DNA of 35,118 nucleotides from JBAXRT01 sp037131065 (GTDB taxonomy: Bacteria; Bacteroidota; Bacteroidia; Bacteroidales; FEN-979). The notes beneath the pieces are model-generated. The model worked only from the letters and a program-made list of their open reading frames with translations. It was not told the DNA's origin and searched no databases. The DNA is taken from positions 1 to 35,118 of the forward strand of contig JBAXRT010000009.1 of NCBI GenBank assembly GCA_037131065.1, written 5' to 3'. Positions 15,604 to 22,858 of this stretch are shown here, piece after piece. Position 1 is the first letter of the stretch; every line of letters begins with the position of its first letter. A program made the translations under genes and the position numbers.

Positions 15604-17640
15604 ATGCAAGGGTTCATGTTAAAACCATTGGGGAGTATTGTACTGCATTTATTCCTTTTGCTCTGTTATATTGACGCCTTTGCGATCCGGGATGCTCCGG
15701 TAACAACGGCCGCAACAGTTTCGTCATGCCCCTCCTCCAATGTAGTTATCCCAGTTACCGTTACTGGTTTTACCAATATCTCTGCGTTATCGCTAAGGAT
15801 AGATTATAACCCGACAGTTGCGACCTATACAAGTTTTGTCGGAAATACAGTGTTAACCGGATTAATAGTCAACGCGGTTTCTGTTTCGCCAACTTTATCC
15901 AAACTAATGATTGTCTGGACAAATACCACACCCAAGACCCTCCCAGATAACGATACACTTGTAAAAATTACCATGAATTTTATAAATGGTTCAACAACAT
16001 TGGTTTTTAATAATACGGCCGGAGGCGGAGGTGATTGCGAATATGCCGATGAAACCGGTTCGCCGATGAATGATATCCCCACCTCGACCTATTATATCAA
16101 TGGCACCATAAACACTTTAGCCCTTGGTACTACCGGGCCGATTTCCGGTACGAACCCCGTTTGTGCCGGAGCCAACGGGGTAGCTTACTACATCACTCCG
16201 GTTACCAATGCCACCGGTTACAGCTGGTCTCTTCCTCCCGGATTTACGATTGCCACAGGGGAGAGTACCAATTCAATAACCACCGATGTATCGACTTCTG
16301 CCTCTTCCGGAAATATCACTGTCACCCCCTTGAATGTTTGTGGTTCCGGATCCGTCTCCCCTCCATTTCCGGTTACTGTAAATCCTTTACCTGCCCCAAC
16401 CATTGACGGTCCGGTTTCGGTTTGCGCCGGAACGTCAGGTCTAAAATACAGAACAGAACAAAACATGACCGGCTACATTTGGACGGTATCTGCCGGAGGG
16501 TCGATCACGGCCGGACAGGAAACATACGAGATTACGGTAACATGGATCACCACCGGTGATCAGACAGTCAGTGTAAATTATACAGATGCGAACTCTTGCA
16601 CAGCTTCATCTTCGACTATAAAAAATGTCACCGTAAACCCTGTCCCCGTTCCTACTATTGAAGGAGATGCTGATGTTTGTGCTGGATCAACAGGAGTGAT
16701 CTATTCAACGGAAGCGTCAATGTCTGGATATTCCTGGGCTATCTCTTCAGGGGGGGGAATAGATTCAGGTTTGGGAACAAGCCAGATCAGCGCTACCTGG
16801 AACACAGCCGGCTTGCAGTGGGTTAGCGTTAATTATATGAACAATTACGGGTGTACTGCTTTGACGGCCCCCGAGTATTTTGTCATAGTCAGCCCTTCGC
16901 CCGGCATTCCCGGGGCGATTACAGGAAATGCTGATGTATGCCGTGGAACAAACGGGGTGATCTATTCAATTGATCCGATACCGGATGTTACAGGCTATTC
17001 ATGGGAAGTTCCTTTTGGCGCTGAGATCATTGACGGAGACAACACACCGGAAATTACAGTAAACTTTGGCTCTAATGCAGAATCAGGAGATATTACTGTT
17101 TCTGGTACTAATTCATGTGGCAGCGGAGCCCCATCCAGGCTTACTATTACAGTAACTCCATCTCCTGATACGCCGATTATTCAACTGAACGGAGATACCC
17201 TTTGGAGCGATGCGATAACAGGTAATCAATGGTATTACGAAGGGAATGTGATCCCGGGAGCCAACAGTCAAAGCTACATTGCAGATTTTTCAGGATGGTA
17301 TTGGAGTATTGTAAACGTGAATGGATGTGCCTCTGATACATCAAATAATATTTATGTTGTAATTACCGGAGTTGTTGAGTCCGATGATTCTTTTGTAAAA
17401 ACATTTCCTAATCCAAATGGCGGGAAGTTTACGGTCTCAATATCCATGCCCGTATCTCAAAGTTTTACCCTCGTGGTTTATGACTGGCTTGGACGAAAGG
17501 TCAACAACCCGGTTGAAATAAATACTTACAGGGGCTTTGAACAGGTGATCGATCTAACAGCATTACCGGATGGAGTTTACTCTCTTGTGATTAAAAACAC
17601 AGAACACATGATTGCGCGCAAAGTACTGGTAAAAAAATAG
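15604..17640 (+). CDS. Secreted cohesin/PKD-like repeat protein with T9SS type A sorting domain
   Basis: Exported surface or extracellular protein. From ATG 15604 it has 678 residues (ATG 15616 also possible). Order: signal peptide (PLGSIVLHLFLLLCYIDAFA); a cohesin-like beta domain to about 170 (VIPVTVTGFTNISALSLRIDYNP, ending CEYADETG and YYINGTI); four PKD_6/Ig-like repeats at roughly 180-265, 265-350, 350-440 and 440-520, each opening with a VCAG- or VCRG-type cysteine motif and containing GYSW or GYIW; a shorter Ig-like unit with NQWYYEGNVIPGANSQSY; and a C-terminal sorting domain from about 600 (FPNPNGGKFTVSI, LPDGVYSLVI, KVLVKK). No enzyme domain is seen, so adhesion or structure is the likely role. 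It sits alone between the atp and nuo regions with its own promoter. Confidence 0.88.
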   Translation: MQGFMLKPLGSIVLHLFLLLCYIDAFAIRDAPVTTAATVSSCPSSNVVIPVTVTGFTNISALSLRIDYNPTVATYTSFVGNTVLTGLIVNAVSVSPTLSKLMIVWTNTTPKTLPDNDTLVKITMNFINGSTTLVFNNTAGGGGDCEYADETGSPMNDIPTSTYYINGTINTLALGTTGPISGTNPVCAGANGVAYYITPVTNATGYSWSLPPGFTIATGESTNSITTDVSTSASSGNITVTPLNVCGSGSVSPPFPVTVNPLPAPTIDGPVSVCAGTSGLKYRTEQNMTGYIWTVSAGGSITAGQETYEITVTWITTGDQTVSVNYTDANSCTASSSTIKNVTVNPVPVPTIEGDADVCAGSTGVIYSTEASMSGYSWAISSGGGIDSGLGTSQISATWNTAGLQWVSVNYMNNYGCTALTAPEYFVIVSPSPGIPGAITGNADVCRGTNGVIYSIDPIPDVTGYSWEVPFGAEIIDGDNTPEITVNFGSNAESGDITVSGTNSCGSGAPSRLTITVTPSPDTPIIQLNGDTLWSDAITGNQWYYEGNVIPGANSQSYIADFSGWYWSIVNVNGCASDTSNNIYVVITGVVESDDSFVKTFPNPNGGKFTVSISMPVSQSFTLVVYDWLGRKVNNPVEINTYRGFEQVIDLTALPDGVYSLVIKNTEHMIARKVLVKK

Positions 17641-17697
17641 CGTGCTATCCATTTTCTTTCATATTATTTATTGAATATTTCTGAATAACCCCCAGGG

Positions 17698-17711
17698 TTG
17701 ATATATATCAA
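17698..17711. other. 14-bp palindrome in the region before nuoA
   Basis: TTGATATATATCAA is a perfect inverted repeat. Just before it, overlapping by two bases, lies AACCC-CCA-GGGTT (17687-17699), a small hairpin that could mark the end of the preceding gene. The 236-base gap 17641-17876 also has CCGAATA (17752) and TATTCGG (17811) as a spaced inverted pair. No open reading frame was seen in this gap. Confidence 0.4.
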
Positions 17712-17827
17712 TCTACCTATTGATATTTTCCAGACAGAATGATTCAAGTAACCGAATATCAGTGTTTTATTTTACACATATAATGGATTTTCCATATCGT
17801 CACATTAGGTTATTCGGGATTAATTTT

Positions 17828-17835
17828 TAATTTTG
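17828..17835 (+). promoter_or_regulatory. Predicted -7 box for the nuo operon
   Basis: TAATTTTG is an exact TAnnTTTG match, which would start transcription about 35 bases before the nuoA ATG. No clear TTTG -33 element lies upstream, so the operon may need an activator. Confidence 0.45.
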
Positions 17836-17876
17836 CCCACTTGTTGTGAACCCATTAACATTTTTACCTTGAACTT

Positions 17877-18227
17877 ATGAGTGCTGAAAGTCTGATCCTG
17901 TTTTTTATTGTCGGGGCATTCCTTGTTGGTGTCGCCATACTCTTTTCGAGGTTCGTGGCACCCACTTCCACCAATCCCCAGAAAGCCGAAGCCTATGAAT
18001 GCGGTATTCCTACCGAGGGGCTTACCTGGCTGCAGTTCAATGTCGGGTATTACCTGTTTGCCATCATCTTCCTGGTGTTCGATGTAGAAACGGTTTTCAT
18101 TTTCCCCTGGGCTGTCACCATGAAGACCATGGGGATGACTGCCTTCATTGAAATTGTCATTTTCTTTTTCGTACTGGGGCTTGGGCTCTTGTATGCCTGG
18201 AAGAAAGGAGCCTTGAAATGGGAATAA
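17877..18227 (+). CDS. nuoA: NADH-quinone oxidoreductase subunit A
   Basis: Small membrane subunit of complex I at the junction of membrane and peripheral arms. It has 116 residues with three membrane helices (ESLILFFIVGAFLVGVAILF; FNVGYYLFAIIFLVFDVETVFIF; MTAFIEIVIFFFVLGLGLLYAW). The loop KAEAYECGIPTEG and the FDVETVF motif are family hallmarks. It starts the operon after a 236-base gap with a candidate promoter, and its end overlaps the nuoB start by 10 bases. Confidence 0.95.
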   Translation: MSAESLILFFIVGAFLVGVAILFSRFVAPTSTNPQKAEAYECGIPTEGLTWLQFNVGYYLFAIIFLVFDVETVFIFPWAVTMKTMGMTAFIEIVIFFFVLGLGLLYAWKKGALKWE

Positions 18228-18769
18228 AAAACATGAAAGAGTCCGATTTCCGGGACAACGAAACCCTTGAGTTGTTCGAGAAATCAGGAGGAAATATATT
18301 TCTTTCCACTGCAGATGCCCTGATCAACTGGGGTCGTTCCAACTCCATCTGGCCTCTGACCTTTGCTACCGCCTGCTGCGGTATTGAAATGATGGCTGCC
18401 GGCGCATCGCGTCACGATTTTGCCCGGTTCGGGATTGAGGTCTATCGTGCCAGCCCCCGCCAGGCCGATGTGATCGTTGTTGCGGGGACCATTGTCAACA
18501 AGATGGCGCCTGTTCTGAAACGTCTTTACGACCAGATGTCGGAACCGAAATATGTCATTGCCATGGGGGCCTGTGCGGTTTCCGGCGGACCGTTCTACTA
18601 TAATTCCTACCATGTGGTCCGCGGCGTTGACCATGTCATTCCGGTTGATGTGTATGTTCCCGGATGTCCTCCCCGCCCGGAAGCGCTTCTTTACGGAGTC
18701 ATGCAGCTTCAGCGGAAAATAAAGCTTGAAACCATTTCGAATCCACGAAAATCCCCCAATACATATTAG
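18218..18769 (+). CDS. nuoB: NADH-quinone oxidoreductase subunit B
   Basis: Carries cluster N2, the last iron-sulfur cluster before quinone. It has 183 residues, and the four ligands are present: C53 and C54 (TACCGIEMMA), C119 (MGACAVSGG) and C150 (PGCPPRPEAL). The ATG at 18218 is preceded by GGAG at 18207-18210 and overlaps nuoA; a second ATG at 18233 would leave a 5-base gap instead. The rest (RHDFARFGIEVYRASPRQADVI) is typical. It is soluble and lies against NuoD. Confidence 0.96.
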   Translation: MGIKNMKESDFRDNETLELFEKSGGNIFLSTADALINWGRSNSIWPLTFATACCGIEMMAAGASRHDFARFGIEVYRASPRQADVIVVAGTIVNKMAPVLKRLYDQMSEPKYVIAMGACAVSGGPFYYNSYHVVRGVDHVIPVDVYVPGCPPRPEALLYGVMQLQRKIKLETISNPRKSPNTY

Positions 18770-18782
18770 ATAAATCCTAGCG

Positions 18783-19241
18783 ATGGATAACACAACTTTG
18801 AAGGAAAAGATCCTCAGCCTTGTCCCCGGAGCGGAATTCCAGGAGAACAAGCAGTATCTCACCTTTCTCATACCAGCAGATAAAATGCACGATCTCGCCC
18901 TGAAACTCAAAGGCAACGGTGAATTCAGTTTCGATTACCTCTTCTGCCTTACCGGTGTTGATCAGGCTAAAAACCTTGAGGTGATTTATCACCTTGAATC
19001 GACGCTTCACAGGCATGAACTTGTTCTGAAAGTCAGGACCGCCGACAGGGAAAATCCTGCCGTTGATACTGTTTGCGATGTGTGGCGTACGGCTGAATTC
19101 CTTGAGCGCGAAGTGTACGACCTGCTTGGCATCAGATTCAACCATCATCCCGATCTGCGGAGAATATTCCTGGATGAGGAATGGAAAGGCTATCCCCTCC
19201 GCAAAGATTATGTCGATGAAGTAAATATCGTAGAACTTTAA
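18783..19241 (+). CDS. nuoC: NADH-quinone oxidoreductase subunit C
   Basis: 30-kDa-type peripheral subunit of the Q module. It has 152 residues with the diagnostic C-terminal block EFLEREVYDLLGIRFNHHPDLRRIF...WKGYPLRKDY at about 105-145. It is an independent gene ending in TAA 2 bases before nuoD, not the NuoCD fusion known from many Bacteroidetes and gammaproteobacteria. The N-terminal half is variable, as usual. Confidence 0.94.
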   Translation: MDNTTLKEKILSLVPGAEFQENKQYLTFLIPADKMHDLALKLKGNGEFSFDYLFCLTGVDQAKNLEVIYHLESTLHRHELVLKVRTADRENPAVDTVCDVWRTAEFLEREVYDLLGIRFNHHPDLRRIFLDEEWKGYPLRKDYVDEVNIVEL

Positions 19242-19243
19242 TT

Positions 19244-20371
19244 ATGAAAGAAGTTATTCACCTGCCCGTTAAGAATATCGAGGAAGAGGAGTACCATATA
19301 AATATGGGCCCCCAGCACCCCTCAACCCATGGTGTATTAAGGCTTGTCGTATCACTTCAGGGAGAGATCGTCAAGAACCTGAAGCCCCATTGCGGTTATA
19401 TTCACCGAGGCATCGAGAAGATGTGTGAAAAGGATACCTATCCCCAGATCATACACCTGACCGACCGGATGGATTATCTCTCTGCCCATATAAATAACCA
19501 CGCGGTCTGCCTGCTTGTTGAAAAGGCCCTTGAAGTTGAGGTTCCGGAACGGGTAAAATACCTGCGGACTATCCTGGATGAGCTCAACAGGATTGCATCC
19601 CACCAGCTCTGGTGGTGCAGTTTCGGGATGGATATGGGGGGATTGACCTGTTTCTTCTACGGACTGAGAGATCGTGAGCATGTCTTGGATATTTTTGAAG
19701 AATCATTCGGATCAAGGCTCCTTCACAGTTACTATACCCCGGGCGGACTTTTACATGATGTCCATCCGAATTTCCAGAAAAGGGTTAAGGATTTCATAAA
19801 ATATTTCCGGAAGAAGATCAAAGATTATGATGATATCCTTACAGGTAATATTATCATGCAGGAACGTACAAAAGGCGTAGGATACCTTTCGAAGGAAGAT
19901 GCCATTTCATACGGTGTCACCGGACCTTCCGGACGCGGATCAGGCTTTTCCTGCGATGTTCGCAAACATCACCCCTACGGCATGTACGATAAGGTTAAAT
20001 TCAATGAGATCCTCCTGCCCGAAGGCGACACCTTTGCCCGTTATATGGTGAGGATGCATGAGATGCGCGAATCGATGAACATCATTGAGCAGCTGATCGA
20101 CAATATTCCCGACGGGGATTATACAGCTAAGATGAAGGCGGTCATCAAGTTGCCGGCCGGTGAATATTACCAGAGGGTCGAAGCCGCGAGGGGCGAATTC
20201 GGTGTTTATGTACTGAGTGATGGTAACAAATCGCCATACCGCATGAAATTCCGTTCGCCTAATTTTTCCAACCTGAGCGCCCTGGATCATATCAGCCGTG
20301 AAGGCAAGATCGCTGACCTGGTGGCCATCGGGGGCTCTCTTGATTATGTTATTCCTGATATTGACAGATAA
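19244..20371 (+). CDS. nuoD: NADH-quinone oxidoreductase subunit D
   Basis: 49-kDa-type subunit forming most of the quinone cavity with NuoB. It has 375 residues. Landmarks: INMGPQHPSTHGVLRL at about 19-34 with the quinone-contacting HGVLRL histidine, CGYIHRGIEKMCE, ELNRIASHQLWW, the GVTGPSGRGSG stretch, and FRSPNFSNLSALDHISR near the end. The C-terminus SLDYVIPDIDR replaces the commoner GxVDPxxGExDR ending but keeps the final D-x-D-R. It lies 2 bases after nuoC. nuoE, F and G, which often follow, are absent. Confidence 0.96.
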   Translation: MKEVIHLPVKNIEEEEYHINMGPQHPSTHGVLRLVVSLQGEIVKNLKPHCGYIHRGIEKMCEKDTYPQIIHLTDRMDYLSAHINNHAVCLLVEKALEVEVPERVKYLRTILDELNRIASHQLWWCSFGMDMGGLTCFFYGLRDREHVLDIFEESFGSRLLHSYYTPGGLLHDVHPNFQKRVKDFIKYFRKKIKDYDDILTGNIIMQERTKGVGYLSKEDAISYGVTGPSGRGSGFSCDVRKHHPYGMYDKVKFNEILLPEGDTFARYMVRMHEMRESMNIIEQLIDNIPDGDYTAKMKAVIKLPAGEYYQRVEAARGEFGVYVLSDGNKSPYRMKFRSPNFSNLSALDHISREGKIADLVAIGGSLDYVIPDIDR

Positions 20372-20383
20372 TTCCATTTGATT

Positions 20384-21472
20384 ATGGCTTTCAGCATATA
20401 CGATTTTACATCATTCACCCAGTCGATCGATAAGTTTCTTTACGACAACCTGACCCCTTTCTGGGCGCTGGTCGTAGAGATGACCCTCATCGGGCTGATC
20501 GTGCTTGTTTTTTATGCCCTCGTGGGGCTTTTCCTGGTCTATGCCGAGCGAAAGGTCTGTGCCTTCATGCAGAACCGGGTCGGGCCTAACCGGGTCGGAC
20601 CATATGGGATCATCCAGACGATTGCCGACCTTTTCAAGTTGCTGATGAAGGAGCTTATTTACATCAAAAATGCAGATAAACTGCTCTTCAACATTGCCCC
20701 CTTCATCGTGATCATCGCCTCCTTCATGGCCATAGCCGCCATCCCGTTTGCCAAGGGTTTGCATGCCATCGATTTCGACATCGGGATCCTTTACGTGATC
20801 GCCGTTTCCTCCCTGGGTGTTGTCGGCATACTGCTGGCCGGATGGTCGAGCAACAACAAATATTCCCTGATCGGGGCCATGCGAAGCGGCGCCCAGATCG
20901 TCAGTTACGAGCTCTCGGTCGGGTTATCCCTGCTGACGATCATCGTCCTCGCCGGAACCATGCAGTTCTCGGCCATCGTACAGGGACAGGAAAACGGGTG
21001 GTTTATTTTCAAGGGACATATCCCGGCTTTTATCGCCTTCATCATCTTTCTCATCGCCAGCACAGCTGAAACGAACCGGGGACCCTTCGACCTTGCTGAA
21101 GCTGAATCAGAACTCACGGCCGGGTTCCATACTGAATACTCGGGGATTAAGTTTGCCTTCTTTTTCCTCGCCGAATACATGAATATGTTTATCGTCGCAT
21201 CCATTGCCGCTACCGTATTCCTCGGGGGCTGGATGCCGTTCCATGTCGGCGGTTGGGAGGGATTCAACCGGATCATGGATTTCATTCCTCCGATAATCTG
21301 GTATTTTGGCAAGACTGCATTTGTTATCTTTCTAATGATGTGGATCAAATGGACATTCCCCCGGCTCAGGATCGACCAGCTGCTTACACTCGAGTGGAAA
21401 TACCTGGTACCGATCAACCTCGTGAATATCCTTTTAATGGCATTTATTGTATTAATGGGTTGGCATTTTTAA
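20384..21472 (+). CDS. nuoH: NADH-quinone oxidoreductase subunit H
   Basis: Membrane subunit that connects the quinone chamber to the antiporter-like subunits. I use ATG 20384 (362 residues); the TTG two codons upstream is unlikely. About eight membrane helices are visible. Conserved blocks include AERKVCAFMQNRVGPNRVGPYGIIQTIADLFKLLMKE (about 50-86) and AETNRGPFDLAEAESELTAGFHTEYSG, which contains the acidic quinone-tunnel loop. The length is normal. It lies between nuoD and nuoI in the conserved order. Confidence 0.96.
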   Translation: MAFSIYDFTSFTQSIDKFLYDNLTPFWALVVEMTLIGLIVLVFYALVGLFLVYAERKVCAFMQNRVGPNRVGPYGIIQTIADLFKLLMKELIYIKNADKLLFNIAPFIVIIASFMAIAAIPFAKGLHAIDFDIGILYVIAVSSLGVVGILLAGWSSNNKYSLIGAMRSGAQIVSYELSVGLSLLTIIVLAGTMQFSAIVQGQENGWFIFKGHIPAFIAFIIFLIASTAETNRGPFDLAEAESELTAGFHTEYSGIKFAFFFLAEYMNMFIVASIAATVFLGGWMPFHVGGWEGFNRIMDFIPPIIWYFGKTAFVIFLMMWIKWTFPRLRIDQLLTLEWKYLVPINLVNILLMAFIVLMGWHF

Positions 21473-21478
21473 GAAACT

Positions 21479-21961
21479 ATGAACAGCTTTTTTAAATACT
21501 TCACCGATATCTTCCACGCGATCAAGTCACTCCTAACAGGGATGAAAGTGACCGGAAGGTATTTCTTCAGTCCTTGGGAAATCGTGACCCAGCAGTATCC
21601 GGAAAACCGAAAAAATCTGAAAATGATGGAACGGTTCAAGGGCGAAGTGATCATGCCGCACAATGAGCGGAATGAACACCGCTGCACCGGTTGCGGTATT
21701 TGTGAAAACAACTGCCCCAATGGTTCCATCGAGGTCGTCCAGGCGAAGATCGATATGCCGGATGGCAAGAAGAAACGTATCATCGACAAACATATTTACC
21801 ACCTTTCGATGTGCACCTTTTGCGGATTGTGCATCAAGACTTGTCCTTCCGACGCCCTGGCCTGGGGACAGGAATTTGAACATGCCGTGTTTGATCGCAC
21901 CAAGCTGACCAAAGTATTAAATCAAACCGGTTCATCCATCATTAAAGATATTGAAGAATGA
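21479..21961 (+). CDS. nuoI: NADH-quinone oxidoreductase subunit I
   Basis: Ferredoxin-like subunit with two 4Fe-4S clusters (N6a, N6b) leading electrons to N2. It has 160 residues. The ligands are C69, C72, C75 and C79 (CTGCGICENNCP) and C112, C115, C118 and C122 (CTFCGLCIKTCP), both complete. Because NuoE, F and G are missing, this subunit is the likely entry point for electrons from an external donor. The N-terminal amphipathic part (FFKYFTDIFHAIKSLLTGM) fits membrane contact. Its TGA overlaps the nuoJ ATG as ATGA. Confidence 0.95.
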   Translation: MNSFFKYFTDIFHAIKSLLTGMKVTGRYFFSPWEIVTQQYPENRKNLKMMERFKGEVIMPHNERNEHRCTGCGICENNCPNGSIEVVQAKIDMPDGKKKRIIDKHIYHLSMCTFCGLCIKTCPSDALAWGQEFEHAVFDRTKLTKVLNQTGSSIIKDIEE

Positions 21962-22467
21962 CGAACAATCAATTCATGTTTGCTGTATTCTCGGCAGTCA
22001 TCATCATCTTTTCCGTATTGACTGTGACAAGCCGGCGAATACTGCGTGCAGCCACCTTCCTGCTTTTCGTACTGGTGGCGACCGCAGGGCTCTATTTCAT
22101 GCTCCGCTTTAATTTCCTGGCGGCCATTCAGCTCACCCTCTATGCTGGCGGGATTGTGGTCCTGATCATCTTTTCGATCCTTCTCACCAGCCAGGTGGGG
22201 CAGAAACTGGAAACGGCCTCCTGGAAAAAGAAACTGGTTGCATTTATTGCCGCCGCATTCGGAGCAGCAATCTGCATCATCACGATCCTGGAAAATAAAT
22301 TTCCGGCCGAAGTTGCCAGCCCGGGGCGCACCGATGTCAGCCTGATCGGGCAAAGTTTGCTGAGCACAGGGAAATACGGGTATGCGCTGCCATTTGAAGT
22401 GATCAGCATCCTGCTGCTTGCTGCCATGGTAGGCGCCATCATCCTTGCCAAGAAAAGAAAAGATTAA
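21958..22467 (+). CDS. nuoJ: NADH-quinone oxidoreductase subunit J
   Basis: Membrane subunit J, containing the hinge helix that changes form during turnover. It has 169 residues with five hydrophobic segments; the central ATFLLFVLVATAGLYFMLRFNFLAAIQLTLYAGGIVVLIIFSILL, with its YAGGIVVL motif, is diagnostic. A periplasmic-side loop (SPGRTDVSLIGQSLLSTGKYGYALPFEVISILLLAAMVGAIILAKK) closes the protein. Its start is coupled to nuoI by an ATGA overlap; nuoK follows after 20 bases. Confidence 0.94.
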   Translation: MTNNQFMFAVFSAVIIIFSVLTVTSRRILRAATFLLFVLVATAGLYFMLRFNFLAAIQLTLYAGGIVVLIIFSILLTSQVGQKLETASWKKKLVAFIAAAFGAAICIITILENKFPAEVASPGRTDVSLIGQSLLSTGKYGYALPFEVISILLLAAMVGAIILAKKRKD

Positions 22468-22487
22468 CCGTTTTAATAAGCAATACT

Positions 22488-22805
22488 ATGTTTGAAGGGG
22501 TCCCTTTAACCTGGTTTCTGATCGTCGCCACCATCATGTTTTTTGTGGGGGTCTACGGGTTCCTTGTCCGCAAAAACCTGATCACGATCCTAATGTCCAT
22601 TGAGCTGATCCTGAACTCGGTCAACATCAACTTCGTTGCCTTTAACAAGATCCTTTACCCGGATCACCTCGAAGGGATGTTCTTTACCATTTTCGTGATC
22701 GCGGTTGCTGCAGCCGAAGCCTCCGTGGCCATCGCCATCATCATCAACATTTACCGCAGGCTGGTCAATATTGATGTAGAGCATATGAATGAAATGAAGT
22801 ATTAA
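22488..22805 (+). CDS. nuoK: NADH-quinone oxidoreductase subunit K
   Basis: MrpC-like membrane subunit K, part of the proton path next to NuoJ. It has 105 residues in three helices. Conserved features: FLVRKNLITILMSIELILNSVNINFVAF, with the functionally important glutamate in MSIELILN, and VIAVAAAEASVAIAIIINIYRR, with the second glutamate in AAAEASV. The C-terminus is short. The 53-base gap after it contains a 7-bp repeat array. Confidence 0.96.
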   Translation: MFEGVPLTWFLIVATIMFFVGVYGFLVRKNLITILMSIELILNSVNINFVAFNKILYPDHLEGMFFTIFVIAVAAAEASVAIAIIINIYRRLVNIDVEHMNEMKY

Positions 22806-22833
22806 ACGTGACACTTGACACGTGACGCAAATG
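22806..22833. repeat. 7-bp tandem repeat between nuoK and nuoL
   Basis: Units ACGTGAC, ACTTGAC, ACGTGAC, then GCAAATG in 7-base register, starting directly after the nuoK stop. It shares period and the TGAC core with the arrays at 4089 and 9931 but is a divergent member. Confidence 0.65.
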
Positions 22834-22858
22834 AGTAGAAATCGCAAATCGTTGACAT

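Noticed and set aside
18284..18916. 210-codon minus-strand open frame across nuoB and nuoC
   Set aside because: It covers two clear complex I genes on the other strand, and its product shows no domain.
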